Shown here: positions 10,104 through 20,244 of the stretch, one piece after another
Layout: every line of letters begins with the position of its first letter
How positions within the stretch are numbered: position 1 is the stretch's first letter
NCBI GenBank assembly: GCA_037903475.1
Contig: JBAJFG010000590.1
Span: 186,001 to 250,000, forward strand
DNA from: Ancylostoma caninum
Lineage: Eukaryota; Nematoda; Chromadorea; Rhabditida; Ancylostomatidae
Length of the DNA: 64,000 nucleotides
Reading direction: 5' to 3'
Notes under the pieces: generated by a model
Told to the model about the DNA's origin: nothing
The model's input: only the letters and a program-made list of their open reading frames with translations
The model's database searches: none
Made by a program: the position numbers and the translations under genes

Positions 10104-11968
10104 AAGGTGCAGTACTGCTCATGGGAACGCGAAAACCGACGGTCGATCCGCGGAGTCACCGTCGCTCATCGTCGCTTTGCCATAACTTCCGTAGAACTGC
10201 ATCAATCAAAACGATTTGGTCACCATTTGATTTGTTTTAAAGAGATCCTTCAGATGACCCACTTAAGGTCAAGGAAAACTGTTGGTTTACTTGTTTTGTT
10301 TAAGTAATCGATAAATCGATTGATGTCGTGAAATGGATAGGGCTAGCCGTAGCCCAAACGCGCGGCGATGAACTGGATTTCATGTTTAGATTCGATTATA
10401 TATTGTGAATTGAAGCAGAAACCCCCAAAGTCAAGCATCTGGGATAGAAAGAGCAAACTTGAGCAAGGAAGAATAACAGGTCCAGTAGAACCCTTTGTGA
10501 GATTCATGATCTGCAGGTGGCGTTGCTGCAGACCTACTAGTCTGTGTTACCCTTCCCCAAAACACAAACTTTCGTAGGACCTCGTGAAAACCTGGATGTT
10601 GAGGAAGCTGGTGTTCGCTAGTGAGATGAGCTATGGACCTCTTAAGAAAACCTCCTGAAGAGCACTACGTGTATTTTCAGAAAAAGCAGTTGAAGCAGTT
10701 CTAGCTGTCATCACTTGTCGACTAGGGCTGCAGTAATTTTGCCCAAAATTTGGCCGCAATATTATAGCCGGCTCTAGCAATCCTAGAAGGACGTTCGGAC
10801 AATGGGAGCCTTCGCATCCTGAAAGTGGTCTTCAGGCGTCATGTTCTGGGCCAAAATGAGAAGTTACAGAGAAGTACGATTTTTCAGCACTCTTACGAGG
10901 GAAGTGCATGAAGAAAAGTTGCTAATCCATAACGTGACCTATATGTGTAGAGAGTCTGTCCAACGTGATGTTACGACCAATGCTTGGAATCTGTTAAATG
11001 GTCTACAGAAGCTCAGAATACCACGTAGAGCAAGCGGGGACACAATGGATACTACGGATTTGTGGCTTCGTGTACACTGGCAAATGGTTATGGCGCAAGG
11101 TAAGCTCCTCGGTTGTGGTGAACATCCACGCAAGATCAAATCCTGCAGTGTGCGTCCGTTTCGCACTCTTTTTTCTGAGCTTCTATTGACCATTTAGCAA
11201 ATTTCAAGTACATATTTGAACATCATTATGGACAGGCTCTCGAACAAAATAGCTGTCATCTTGAATTTGCAGCTTAATTTCGTGCAGTTCCCTTGTTAGC
11301 TGTTGCAAGACATCCCGGCGTGCCCTAAGCGTAGGAGCATGTCTCGTTTGTGGTGACTCCCAGGTTCAATGCCTGCCCACGAAAATCTCTTTGCAAATTG
11401 TTCGATTAGATCAGAAAAACCTTTATTTGGGCAAACATAGGAATACTTTGACCGCTCATGGATATCTAATGCATAAAATGATACAAAATACAAAAGAAAG
11501 TACTCGTAACTAAGTTAAATATTCACATGTCTTCCTTGTGTAAACTACTTCCCCGTGCTCGTGATTCACCATTGTATACGCACTTATGTGTATGCAAATA
11601 AATATATTTGCCCAAATAAAGGTTTTTCGATCAAATCAAAAATTTTGCAAAAAGAATTCAGTGGGCAGGCATTGAGCCCTGAAGTCACCACAAGCATGAC
11701 ATGCTCCTATGCTCGTCCACCTTGATGCCTTGCGTCAGCAAAAGTACCCGAAAATCGTATCTCTCAAGAACTTCCCGTTTTGGTCCAGGATATGGCTCTG
11801 CAAGACCTCTTTCAGAGCTTTCCATTGTCCCAACGTTCTTCTAGAGCTGCTGGAGACGGTTATATCGCTCTGATTAGTGCAGTCCTACGGAAGTTATGGC
11901 AAAACGACGGTGACTTCGCGGAGCGACAGTCGATTTTCGCAATCTCGTGAGCAGTATTGTAGGTCGAG
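10104..11968. mobile_element. Large foldback element, 1.87 kb
   Basis: The left end (from about 10107) is inverted at the right end (to about 11963): GCAGTACTGCTCATGGGA mirrors the segment near 11945, and the CATAACTTCCGTAG block occurs at 10182 and inverted near 11890. The match resumes between about 10763-10905 and 11740-11855. The left arm therefore carries an insertion of about 545 bp (10218-10762). A second, inner inverted repeat lies at 11327-11440 / 11612-11735. There is no transposase ORF, so it is a non-autonomous foldback or MITE-like element. Confidence 0.7.
11327..11735. repeat. Inner inverted repeat of the foldback element
   Basis: Arms of about 110-120 bp share CAGGTTCAATGCCTGCCCAC on the left, seen inverted as GTGGGCAGGCATTGAGCCC on the right, and also CCTTTATTTGGGCAAA inverted. 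The spacer holds a copy of the retroposon 3' end seen at 7855. Confidence 0.65.
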
Positions 11969-11969
11969 A

Positions 11970-12300
11970 ACAGGAACTAAATTACCATCGTTTTACTATA
12001 TTCTCCCACAGAACTCTTTTTATCCCCAGTGGTAAAAAGATGTTGAGATGAGTAGAATTCGAAGACTTTGCTCCTTACTAGAGTCGTTTCTGTCAGGTGA
12101 GCGGTATGTGTCAGGTTTATCACGACTCGGTTACGGTGCGGATAACGGATTGGCGAAAAAAATGACCGAATAACGGACAACTGTTCCAGATGCTACAAAA
12201 CACCACCTTCTACAATATTAAAAGTATGATAGAATTGTACTATCCCGGAGTCTCATGTCAAATGTTTGTTGTTCGGCTTGGATTTGAGTACTCCTGCGTT
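11970..12300. other. No gene recognised
   Basis: Spacer between the large foldback and the Penelope-like fragment. The plus-strand ORF starting at 12190 has no support and overlaps the ribozyme-like motif. Confidence 0.35.
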
Positions 12301-12306
12301 TTCACT

Positions 12307-12352
12307 TTATTGGCTAGCTTTCGGTACAGTAATACCTTCGTCAGGCCTATAA
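12307..12352 (-). ncRNA. Hammerhead-ribozyme-like motif of a PLE
   Basis: Minus-strand core CTGACGA (12338-12344) and GAAA (12319-12322) flank a stem-loop GGTA...TACC. After GAAA comes GCTA, giving a two-base-pair helix III without a loop and A as the cleavage base. Helix I is GGC:GCC next to the core, then one A-A mismatch and four more A-T pairs. Loop-less helix III is the form described for Penelope-like element ribozymes. It lies 3' of the GIY-YIG fragment on the same strand. Confidence 0.6.
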
Positions 12353-12477
12353 GGTTTGCAATTGCATTCAGTCTATTGTTATTTCTACAAATATTATGCG
12401 AATATACTGACCAGGCTAACAATCAAGCGACTATGGATTCTGACACTAGCAACTAAGCGACAGGACAACTGCGCACT

Positions 12478-13085
12478 GCCCACAAGAATGAGAGTCATTT
12501 GAACGACAGATGTGACACTGTCGCAATCACCACCGCTATCTTTCTATCTTATGAGTTGCAATGCATCCGCTAGTTCGTTCTTGTTGTTTATCTCTGGAGA
12601 GAGGCGTTTGATGGCAAGAGCTCCATCATTTTTCTTTCCAGCGGTGCATCCGGTGAGCGGTGTAGTATTGTGACCTTTATTTTAGGAAGATCCTCGTGTG
12701 TGTGATGAAGGGTGCGATGATGCGAGAAACTGCTGTTAGGATAGGAGCTCGGATTCCGTAGTGCTCGCATATGTTCGTCTAGACGTTTATGGAGCGGTCT
12801 TGCCGTTTGTCCAACGTATTTACGTCCGCATCCTTCACACGTGACCAAGTAAACCGTGCCCACAAAAATGAGAGTCACTTCAACGACAGATGTGACACTG
12901 TCGCAATCACCACCGCTATCTTCCTATCTTATGAGTTGCAATGCATCGGCTAGTTCATTCTTGTTGTTTATCTCTGAAGAGAGGCGTTTGATAATAAAGT
13001 AAAGGAAACAAAACAAAGGTAAAAATAAAGGTCACAATACTACACCGCTCACTGGATGCACCGCTGGAAAGAAAAATGATGGAGG
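12478..13085 (-). mobile_element. Penelope-like element fragment with repeated ends
   Basis: Composite of a GIY-YIG coding fragment between two direct repeats of 135 bp (12478-12612 and 12858-12992, only a handful of differences). At its upstream side is an inverted copy (about 13022-13085) of part of the GIY-YIG coding sequence found at 12627-12690. Partial tandem copies ('pseudo-LTRs') and inverted terminal pieces are known features of PLEs. No reverse transcriptase portion is left here. Confidence 0.75.
12588..12878 (-). pseudogene. PLE GIY-YIG endonuclease fragment
   Basis: The translation contains GTVYLVTCEGCGRKYVGQTA followed by RPLHKRLDEHMRAL, the GIY-YIG signature ('VYLVTC...YVGQT') with the downstream Arg and His/Glu region seen in PLE C-termini. 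It normally nicks target DNA to prime reverse transcription. Only the C-terminal domain is present: the upstream direct repeat begins abruptly at codon 7, so the RT part is missing and the fragment is dead. Similar domains are at 46249 and 61877. Confidence 0.8.
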
Positions 13086-13508
13086 CTCTGGAAAACAATG
13101 GAGGAAATTATGGAGGAAAGCTAGTACAAATTTTTCATTAGTTATCGATTCGGTAAAAGTCACAATTTCCTTAAACATTGTTGATAATCTCACTGGTTTC
13201 GAGATTAATGCCTCACATTGTCAGGACAACCCAGGAGATCTGGACAAATATTTTTTCTCGGTAAGTACCAACTATTACCTTCCCCTACCAAAAGTTCAAA
13301 AGTTCAGTTGGATGTGGACTAGTGCCGCGTTGCGGCATAACAATCTGACTGTTTGCTGCAGTCTTAGACCGATAATACCTTGATCACGCTAGTTTACACT
13401 CTGTCCAACACTGCTACGCCACAGTAGTGGTCCGCATGCAAGTAGCCGTTTGGAGTTCCCTGTATGTGTGTACTCTTGAATTTACTGTGCGTCATCATTA
13501 TGTACATA

Positions 13509-14020
13509 CAGTACCGGCCAAAATTATATAGCCTTTTGGAGTCTCCTCCATTTCCTTCATAACTTCATTTAGAGTAAAGCTTCAAAGCTCATATTTTTAT
13601 GGGTGTTGTAGACACTAACACGTGATAGAAAAAGAATGACATCGTACCATTTTGTCAACTAGTTCCCTTTAGACAAAATAATTACCCATAAAGGTCGAAA
13701 TCCAGAATTTTGCAGCATCTACAAAAGATCACAGAAGGGCTCCTATGGGCAGTATTTTAGAAGGATTGGACTCCTTGTGATCGATACGACTCATACTCGG
13801 ATGAAAACGTATGCTTTCAGATCGTTGGTCAAAGCATACGAAGCATGACTTCAGCAGTAAATCAATGTAAGAATTTCCGTTGTTACTATGTTAAGTCAGT
13901 CACGATGCATCCAGAAGTCCATACACAAAAGAGGTCCTTTTGTTTCTTTCCATGCAAAGCCTCACTCCTCAAAAGTTATGCAGAAAAATTCAAAAGGCTA
14001 TATAATTTTGGCCGGTACTG
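13509..14020. mobile_element. Tc1-like TIR element (MITE)
   Basis: The ends read CAGTACCGGCCAAAATTATA at the left and its reverse complement at the right, flanked by TA (13507-13508 and 14021-14022). The terminus closely resembles that of Tc1/Tc3 elements (CAGTGCTGGCCAAAA). Inverted similarity extends about 60 bp inward. The 512-bp interior lacks a transposase, so it is non-autonomous. Confidence 0.85.
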
Positions 14021-14274
14021 TATATGTAGTTATATTCAACTCTAATGTAAGTTAGGTAGAATAAAGAAAGGCAAAGGTTACTGCTACGCTATGCCATAAC
14101 TCGTATACAATTATTCTGTTACTTTTTTACCTATCTCACTGATACTGTGCCTGAAAAACCTTTTAAAATTTCTCATCGGAACAAAGAAGTTGAACAGGGT
14201 GAGACTATGAGCTCGAAACTCTACGTATCAAACAAAATTCTTCCTTCGAAAGAAGCGAAGCACAAATGACTCAC

Positions 14275-14324
14275 TTTTCTTCGACCTCGTGATCTTCTAT
14301 GTTTCCTATTTAATTTTGCAATGT
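14275..14324 (-). CDS. Short basic exon of a host gene
   Basis: Minus-strand exon between acceptor CCTACAG (14325-14326) and donor GAAAA|GTGAGT (14269-14274). It is two bases plus 16 codons and reads IAKLNRKHRRSRGRRK, strongly basic. It lies downstream of the exon at 14775-14861 and may belong to the same gene, although an intermediate phase-correct junction was not established. Confidence 0.45.
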
Positions 14325-14774
14325 CTGTAGGCTGTTGATGGATGCCAGACTGATAACTGATTTTCTTGATTTTGATGTTCACCTACGACAAATCATCATT
14401 CACTGCTGAATAAATATGTCGATGAACAATGTAAAGTGATATTTTATGGAGAAGAATGAAAAAAAATTACATAAAAAAACCAAATTCACATGAAAACAGT
14501 GAGGGCTGTGTTTTTATAGATTGTTGCTATGCGTCTCGAGAAGTATAGCTGTTTTTGTCGATGCCGCCACCGCGACTTTGGTTTCGGTACACACGAGCGC
14601 CTTTTTCACGTAGCCCCCTCGGCAGCCAATCGATAAGTACCAAGCCTCTGTCATCTCGGCTGCAGCGACTGGAACCGGCATACTTCTCAACGAGTATAGC
14701 AGCAGCACAATAGCATGAAAATCCCTTGAACAAAACGTCGGAAATGCACTCCCATGCTGAGTTTGTTGACCAAC

Positions 14775-14861
14775 CTGTCCTTGAGGATCCCTCTTTCCTT
14801 TGCAAGGATTGGAATCACTGGGTCCCGATGACGCAGATTCGTTGCTTGCGGACTTGATGTT
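14775..14861 (-). CDS. Ser/Asn-rich exon, paralogue of 20162-20242
   Basis: Minus-strand 29-codon exon after a strong acceptor (CTTTTTCTAG|AACATC). It begins NIKSASNESASSGPSDSNPC and ends RDPQGQ before GTTGGT. The exon at 20162-20242 begins at an equivalent acceptor (CTTTTTTAG|AACACC), has a similar length and aligns residue by residue (NTNTGSSDSVSGQRADGNPN). If the GTTGGT donor is not used, the frame stays open another 87 codons to 14514. No domain recognised; such runs are usually disordered. Confidence 0.5.
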
Positions 14862-14879
14862 CTAGAAAAAGGAACTCAC

Positions 14880-15500
14880 TATTTTACGGGATCACAGATA
14901 CAGAAAGATAAATTATCGCCAAGAGATATTCAATTTCTTAGTAGTCCCCTTTTTTGTCATTATCCGAGGAAGAACGTGTATAGACTTCACCTCTTGACGT
15001 CGATGTCTAGGGTGGTCTAAAACTACGGAGACTCGCCTGAAGATTCATATCTAAGGTTAGAGAGAATGTTGGCAATCGTGTTTCTGTTACGGTATTTTTC
15101 ACTCTACATTGAAAAAAAATCTACCATTACACTCAGAAATTCTTCCATCATCAGCGAGAAAAGAAGTGAAGAATTTGAATTGAGCAGCTGCTCTGGCGCA
15201 GAACTGCTCTCGTCCCAAATGATTTCACGCCTCTAGTAGTGTTCGCTCCGAGGGTTAAACAACTTTGGAGGTAAAATCAGTTTTTGTCTTCAAATCAAAA
15301 CCATGGACGGGAAACGTACAAAAAACGAATGAATGCTGAAAATAGTAGTTATAAAGGAGCGGACATGACTTCTTGTGCAAGAAAGAGTCAGTTAGGGCCG
15401 TTTCCGTTCTTTCTCCTTAGTTTTAGGTAGAGAAGACAAACCTATCGGGCTCACAAGCTTCCACAGTTAAACTTCCAAGGGGTATATCCTTCACTACACT
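14880..15500. other. No gene recognised
   Basis: AT-rich region with several short open frames and no splice-supported exon. Confidence 0.35.
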
Positions 15501-15559
15501 ATCGATGATGTTGACTGATTGTTTTGATAAGCACGCTCAAACCGTGTCGAATTTCAGCG

Positions 15560-16207
15560 TATCCGCACCAGATCTTGAACCTCATGGCCATCGCAGGTAG
15601 TTTTAGTTTTCACAATCGTTTCAACGTTTTTCCGTTTCCCACGGCTCCTACTCTCCGATCTACTGCTAACGACTCTTTGGCAAAATCTTACGCGTTGGCA
15701 TAACATGTGCGCCTGGACTGCTAACATCTACGCTGAATTCAAGGAGGCCTTCGTCAGCGTACGCCAATCAGCTCGTGGAACTAACTAAAGCCTTCCGAGA
15801 AAAACGGCATAGAAGGAATACGGTACACCTCCTTAGTGACAACGCTCGGCCTCACATAGTCACTGAGAAACAGTCTAAACTAGCCGAGCTGGGCTGGGAC
15901 AGCATACGTCACCCACCCTACTCTCCTGACCTAGCCCTATCTGATTACCATGTGCTCCATCCTCTTGAGGCTTTCTTTTCTAAGAGATCCTTTGCTAGAT
16001 TTGATGATGCCAAAACTGTGTTTGCTCAGTTCTTCGTCTCCCAGACCCCGCATTTCTGGGAGAAGGGGATCAGTATCCTTCCCGATGGGTGGAGCGTTGT
16101 CATAGCTAATAATGGTGATTATATTGCTGATGATTGAACATGTTCTTGAATAAAATTACAATAAAATAAAAAAAAAGATTTTGGACATTACTTTCTCACC
16201 AACTTAA
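15560..16207 (+). mobile_element. 5'-truncated mariner
   Basis: The C-terminal half of a mariner transposase is followed by a terminal repeat ending CTCACCAACTTAA at 16207, with TA next. No left TIR is visible and the upstream coding part is broken by stops. The right TIR abuts another mariner-like end starting at 16210, sharing one TA. Confidence 0.7.
15775..16137 (+). pseudogene. Mariner transposase C-terminal fragment
   Basis: 120 codons matching the end of mariner transposases: HLLSDNARPHIV (second catalytic Asp; normally HDNARPH), then PYSPDLALSDYHVLHPL (third Asp), then the tail KGISILPDGW. The catalytic spacing fits DD34D. The N-terminal helix-turn-helix and the first Asp are missing, and upstream sequence (15660-15775) contains the broken preceding region. 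A dead fragment. Confidence 0.85.
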
Positions 16208-16209
16208 TA

Positions 16210-17132
16210 TTAGCTCGTCAAGTATGAAATGTCTGATTTTGATTGAGAAGATTTTAAGTTTTGTTTCTAAGGCAAGATGTGGTATAAGATATCCAAATAT
16301 GCTCCTGCTCCAATGGGCATAGCCTTGCCTCCTTGATGGTGGCTTGGTTGCGCCAACAGCTTAGAAGCATGGGAAGCTAGAGGCGATCTAGTGGCGAAGA
16401 GCGTTTCCAACATTATGTTGGAAATTGAACATTTTCTCCAGCATGAAGTGGGCTAATCCCTGGAAGCAGTGATGGTCGAATAGAGCAAGGTTTGGCTATA
16501 CAATGAGCAGCAGATGGGTTCTCATCACTGTTCCTCTGGCTTGAGCAGCGTGGACTTGTGAAACGTGCTCAAAAATTGGCACCCATTTTTGAGGGTCAGA
16601 CTGGGAAAAAATTTTATTCACCCAACCACTCTTGATTGTCATATTGCCTTAAATAGCTAAATATTATTGGATTGTAAAAGACAAATCTTGCCGCTTACGC
16701 TGACCTAGTTTGAGTACTATCCGCTTCGGTTACGGCTTCCATCTCATCGATATACAAGTTCATCATAGGGCTCACTTTGCAGCTTCATGTCAGCTGATCG
16801 AGGCTTTCCAAGCAAACGCTGTTCAGTGCATTTACTTGCCAATTGTCCCCTAACACTGCCCTAATGTTTCCAGCTTTCCCTACTCTAATAGATGGAAAAA
16901 AGGAACCTATGTTCCTAAATTCTACGATTTTTCGTCCTTGGGTAGTGTTAGAAAAAATGCTTCCAATCAAAAATCTGAAAATCTGTCAAAAACCTAGGAA
17001 GTGATTTTGAAAGAGGGAGGATATATCTTCATTAAGAAGACAAAGGTGAGAAGTGATCTAGTGAAACATCGAAGAAAGAGACTGTCAAACTTGCCGTTCA
17101 TAAAATCAGACATTTCATATTTGACGACCTAA
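16210..17132. mobile_element. Mariner-type TIR element, degenerate interior
   Basis: Left end TTAGCTCGTCAAGTATGAAA and right end, read inverted, TTAGGTCGTCAAATATGAAA, match over about 32 bp and are flanked by TA. Length 923 bp. On the minus strand around 16570-16600 a broken frame resembles the mariner linker region (KWVP...), so this may be an internally deleted mariner, but no transposase is intact. Confidence 0.65.
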
Positions 17133-17215
17133 TATTTATTTATTTATTTAATATAATAATAATAATATATTATATTAATAATATATTATAATATATTAAT
17201 CCATACCAATTTTTG
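17133..17215. repeat. AT-only low-complexity tract
   Basis: TATTTATTTATTTA followed by mixed AATAATAT repeats directly after the TIR element. Confidence 0.85.
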
Positions 17216-17735
17216 ACTGCCTTGTTTCCGTCACAATAGCGGCAGGATCACGACAGGCTCAATGCAACAATGCGCACGTAGATAACGGCAAAACAGGCGA
17301 ATCGACTTTACCCAATTCGCCTTTGATGTGCTGCCGCGGTAAGGAGGGAGAGGGGAAGGGAGGGGAGGGGAGAGAGGACAACGGTATGAGGCTGCGTTTC
17401 AAATGCGTGAGTGTTTGAAGTGTTGCGTGAGTAGAAACTGGAAATGAGGAAGATGTGGACTGCAATGACCGCAACTACTCAGGCAATTCTGGCGGCCCGC
17501 CCGCTCTTGTTTTGCGGCCGGCCCTAGATCGCTCCCGCGGGCGAATTGCAAAACGAGCGCGGGAAGCTCGCTAAGCGAGCGCGGGCGGATTGCTAGAGCA
17601 GCTCGTGGCAGAGCGAGCGCGTCGTAATGATCCTTCGGAGCACGGAAACAGTACAAAGTTATCGAAAAGTTTCAGAAATAGGAAAACAGACTAATTGCAA
17701 TACATACATGTTGCCCATACATGTTTACGTTGTGG
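17216..17735. other. GC-rich spacer, no gene
   Basis: The 17490-17625 part is GC-rich with repeated GAGCGCGGG / GCGGGCG blocks. A purine-rich run of GGGAGGGGAG lies near 17345. No exon is supported. Confidence 0.4.
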
Positions 17736-17737
17736 TC

Positions 17738-17822
17738 TGGAGCACCGAGGATTCGAACTTACCTTCTGATCCTCCAGTAATGACTGAGAGTCCGCTGCTA
17801 TATGGACTCGGCCATCCGTCCT
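17738..17822 (-). tRNA. tRNA-like sequence (degenerate, Ser/Leu type)
   Basis: Minus strand: GGATGGCCGAGTCC resembles the D-arm of tRNA-Ser/Leu, and AAGTTCGAATCC resembles a T-arm, separated by a long variable segment. The anticodon stem (GCGGA...) has no good partner. It resembles the tRNA-like sequence at 43634, including AGCGGACT after the D-arm. Probably a pseudogene or SINE head. Confidence 0.4.
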
Positions 17823-17824
17823 GA

Positions 17825-18570
17825 TTTCCACAGCCTCAGTTCGCTAATGGTTTCATTCTCCATCACCTCAGTACTCTATCGGTACGTGTGCACACAGTGT
17901 ATAGAGTCTGTGATGACTCCGATTTGGGACTACACCGAAAGAATAACAAAGTTGTGATTCCGTTAAGATTAGGTTTTTTATGGGATGAGCTTGCAACTAC
18001 CTATGAGTACCAATATTAGCTCCTTATGAGTCTTGAGCGTTTAAGGCAATCTATGCTAGACGTGTGCCCTTGACGCGCTTGCGTCTACATGATGAAAGAT
18101 AGCAGACAGTAGCAGCTCACCGCCTCGCCCTTTGACGCAAAGCAGGTGAGACACATCGTTTTCAGCCTTGCGGCGGCTGTACGTTCTTTCCATTGAGGAT
18201 GTGCATGCCGCATTAGCCGTCCCCACAAAGGAAAGCATACACCTGACAAGCGACTGAGGCACGCACCTAGTATAAATGGACCTTCTAACACTCTGACCGC
18301 GAGCCGCTGTATCATAGTTACATAATAGTTCCTTTTTCGCACAAGAGTGGGCATCATAATTCAATGGATGAGAAGCCTTATGAAACAATGCTCAGGAAAT
18401 GGCGAACCTTTGGACAGATAGATCTGTGGCGGCGGACGCAGGGTAACCCCCCCCCCCCAGGAAAAAACTCTTTTTTTGATTTTGAAATCTGCTTTGTAAA
18501 ATAGGTTTTTCAGTGTTTATAATCGTTATTATTCTTTGATAGTTATCATTGATCACTGATTAGTATTATA
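17825..18570. other. No supported gene; hAT-like end near 18430
   Basis: Contains GTGGCGGCGGACGCAGGG and a C run near 18430-18460 that resemble the left end of the hAT-type MITE at 41438. A minus-strand frame (18056-18388) ends near a GTGAGC donor but is not otherwise supported. Confidence 0.35.
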
Positions 18571-19842
18571 TTAGGTTGGTGCAAAAATAATGCGCGTTTT
18601 TCGTTGCTTCATCTTTGGTGCAGAAAACTTCCGGTGTTTCTTATCATCGGTTTGGGAAGTTGCACACGATTTTGTAGCAAATTTCATGGGCTTTTCAAGG
18701 ATCTCATGCATTTTGAGCAAAGTTCATGTTTTTGGTGAATTTTTAGTTGTGGAACGAAAGGCGGCAAAACAAGCCTTTTGTCAAACTCACTTCAGCGAGC
18801 TAAAACTCGCCGTCATCGCAGCGGGAGCCGCTCGAAATACCACCATAGTTTTGGCGATGGAGGTGTGAGCGAATGCAGTTCGCCGAGCTGCTTCTGGGTT
18901 CTTCGGCATGATGTGCTTTGCTCCGAAAGTAAGGAATGTCGCATAGGTCTTCCTGGAGCTTGCGATCCTCAATTGATGACAATCATCGAAGAGTACTCAT
19001 TCGAAACAACATATATGGTTTCGCAGAACCTCCCCGGTGATTGTTGTCAGACCATCCCTCCCTTCAGTAAAAATGGGAGGATAAAAGAGCTCGATGAGTT
19101 GATGTCGCGCACACTAAACGAGTACCACATTGATCCTCGTTGAGAGGTCTGCTTCGCGCCTTTGTAGTGAAAGAATTGCGACCAAACAGTCGTTCGCTTA
19201 ATAATTAGATATGAAGTGTAGACCCTGTTCGACAAAATGAGGTGCCCTGCTCAACAGTTGGACGTGGAACATGCACCCAAAACACTCCCAGAAACCGAAG
19301 CAACACCAGAAAAAGGTCACGACTACTTTGTGGTGACCTGCTGCAAAAATCATTCACTACAGCTCATTCATTCTTCCTAATCTGGTGAGCACTTTCAAGA
19401 TGTAAATGGAATAACTTAGAAACTTCAGTGAGTGATCCTAGCGTTGCTCAATAAAATGAATTCTTCACTCCTACACGGCACCGTCCAGGCACACCCTGCA
19501 CGACAGATTTTTCACAGATACGAGCAACTGAGCTAGGAAGCTCGGACTCCCACATCATAATCAGCAAACTTCTCGCTCACCGACTACCACTTCTCCGAGA
19601 ACCTGGGCGACTTCTTCCGGGAGAATTTTCTTGAAAACCAAAGTGATACCAAAATCGTCCTCCGGAAGTTAGTCGATTCTAGAAGGTCCTGTCGGAATTG
19701 CATGGTAGTAGGGTTTACCTTATTGCTAAAGATTTGCAGATTCCAACAATTCTAAGCCTTTTGAGAAAGATCGATTTTGAAAGGAGTTATGAGGTTCGGA
19801 ATCGAAGGCATGAAAACGCGCATTATTTGTGCACCAACCCAA
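18571..19842 (+). mobile_element. Mariner fossil, full length, broken
   Basis: Left TIR TTAGGTTGGTGCAAAAATAA is repeated inverted at the right end, with TA on both sides (18569-18570 and 19843-19844). Length 1272 bp is normal for mariner. The plus-strand interior has frameshifted pieces of transposase: a region like SSKYHHSF near 18820, VVTCCKN near 19340, and the C-terminal SLTDYHFSENLGDFF around 19575-19620. Many stops and frameshifts make it inactive. Confidence 0.8.
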
Positions 19843-20161
19843 TAATTTGTTATTTTTATCTTCCATCCGCACCCCAGAGTGGCGAGGACTCATTTTTTCC
19901 ACCCCCTCCCCGTCAACTTCCCGCATCTACCACGGCCTAGTCCTCATCGTCCCACGCCAGAAATCCTCGAGACAGGCGGCCCACTCATAAGCACAAATAT
20001 GGCACGCGGGAGGCTCGCTCTGAGGCTACGCCCGGCTAAATAAGGCACGCGGGCCGGCCGCTGGGCAGGAATGCGCCCGTGGAAGGCCTGCTAGAAATGC
20101 CTGAGTATACATGATTGGAACTGAATGCTAGAGTCATTCAATTTGGTACTCCTTCTCCTAC

Positions 20162-20242
20162 CTGTCTGATCTTCAATTCCTTGTTTGGGTTGCCGTCAGC
20201 TCGTTGTCCCGATACACTGTCGCTGGAACCTGTATTGGTGTT
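20162..20242 (-). CDS. Ser/Asn-rich exon, paralogue of 14775-14861
   Basis: Minus-strand 27-codon exon between acceptor CTTTTTTAG (20243-20244) and donor AGACAG|GTAGGAG. It reads NTNTGSSDSVSGQRADGNPN then KELKIRQ. The acceptor, the first codons and the Ser/Asp/Asn pattern match the exon at 14775-14861. I could not trace neighbouring exons. Function unknown. Confidence 0.5.
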
Positions 20243-20244
20243 CT

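Noticed and set aside
11320..11380. tRNA gene from a B-box-like GGTTCAATGCC
   Set aside because: No matching A-box or cloverleaf, and the segment lies in an inverted repeat.
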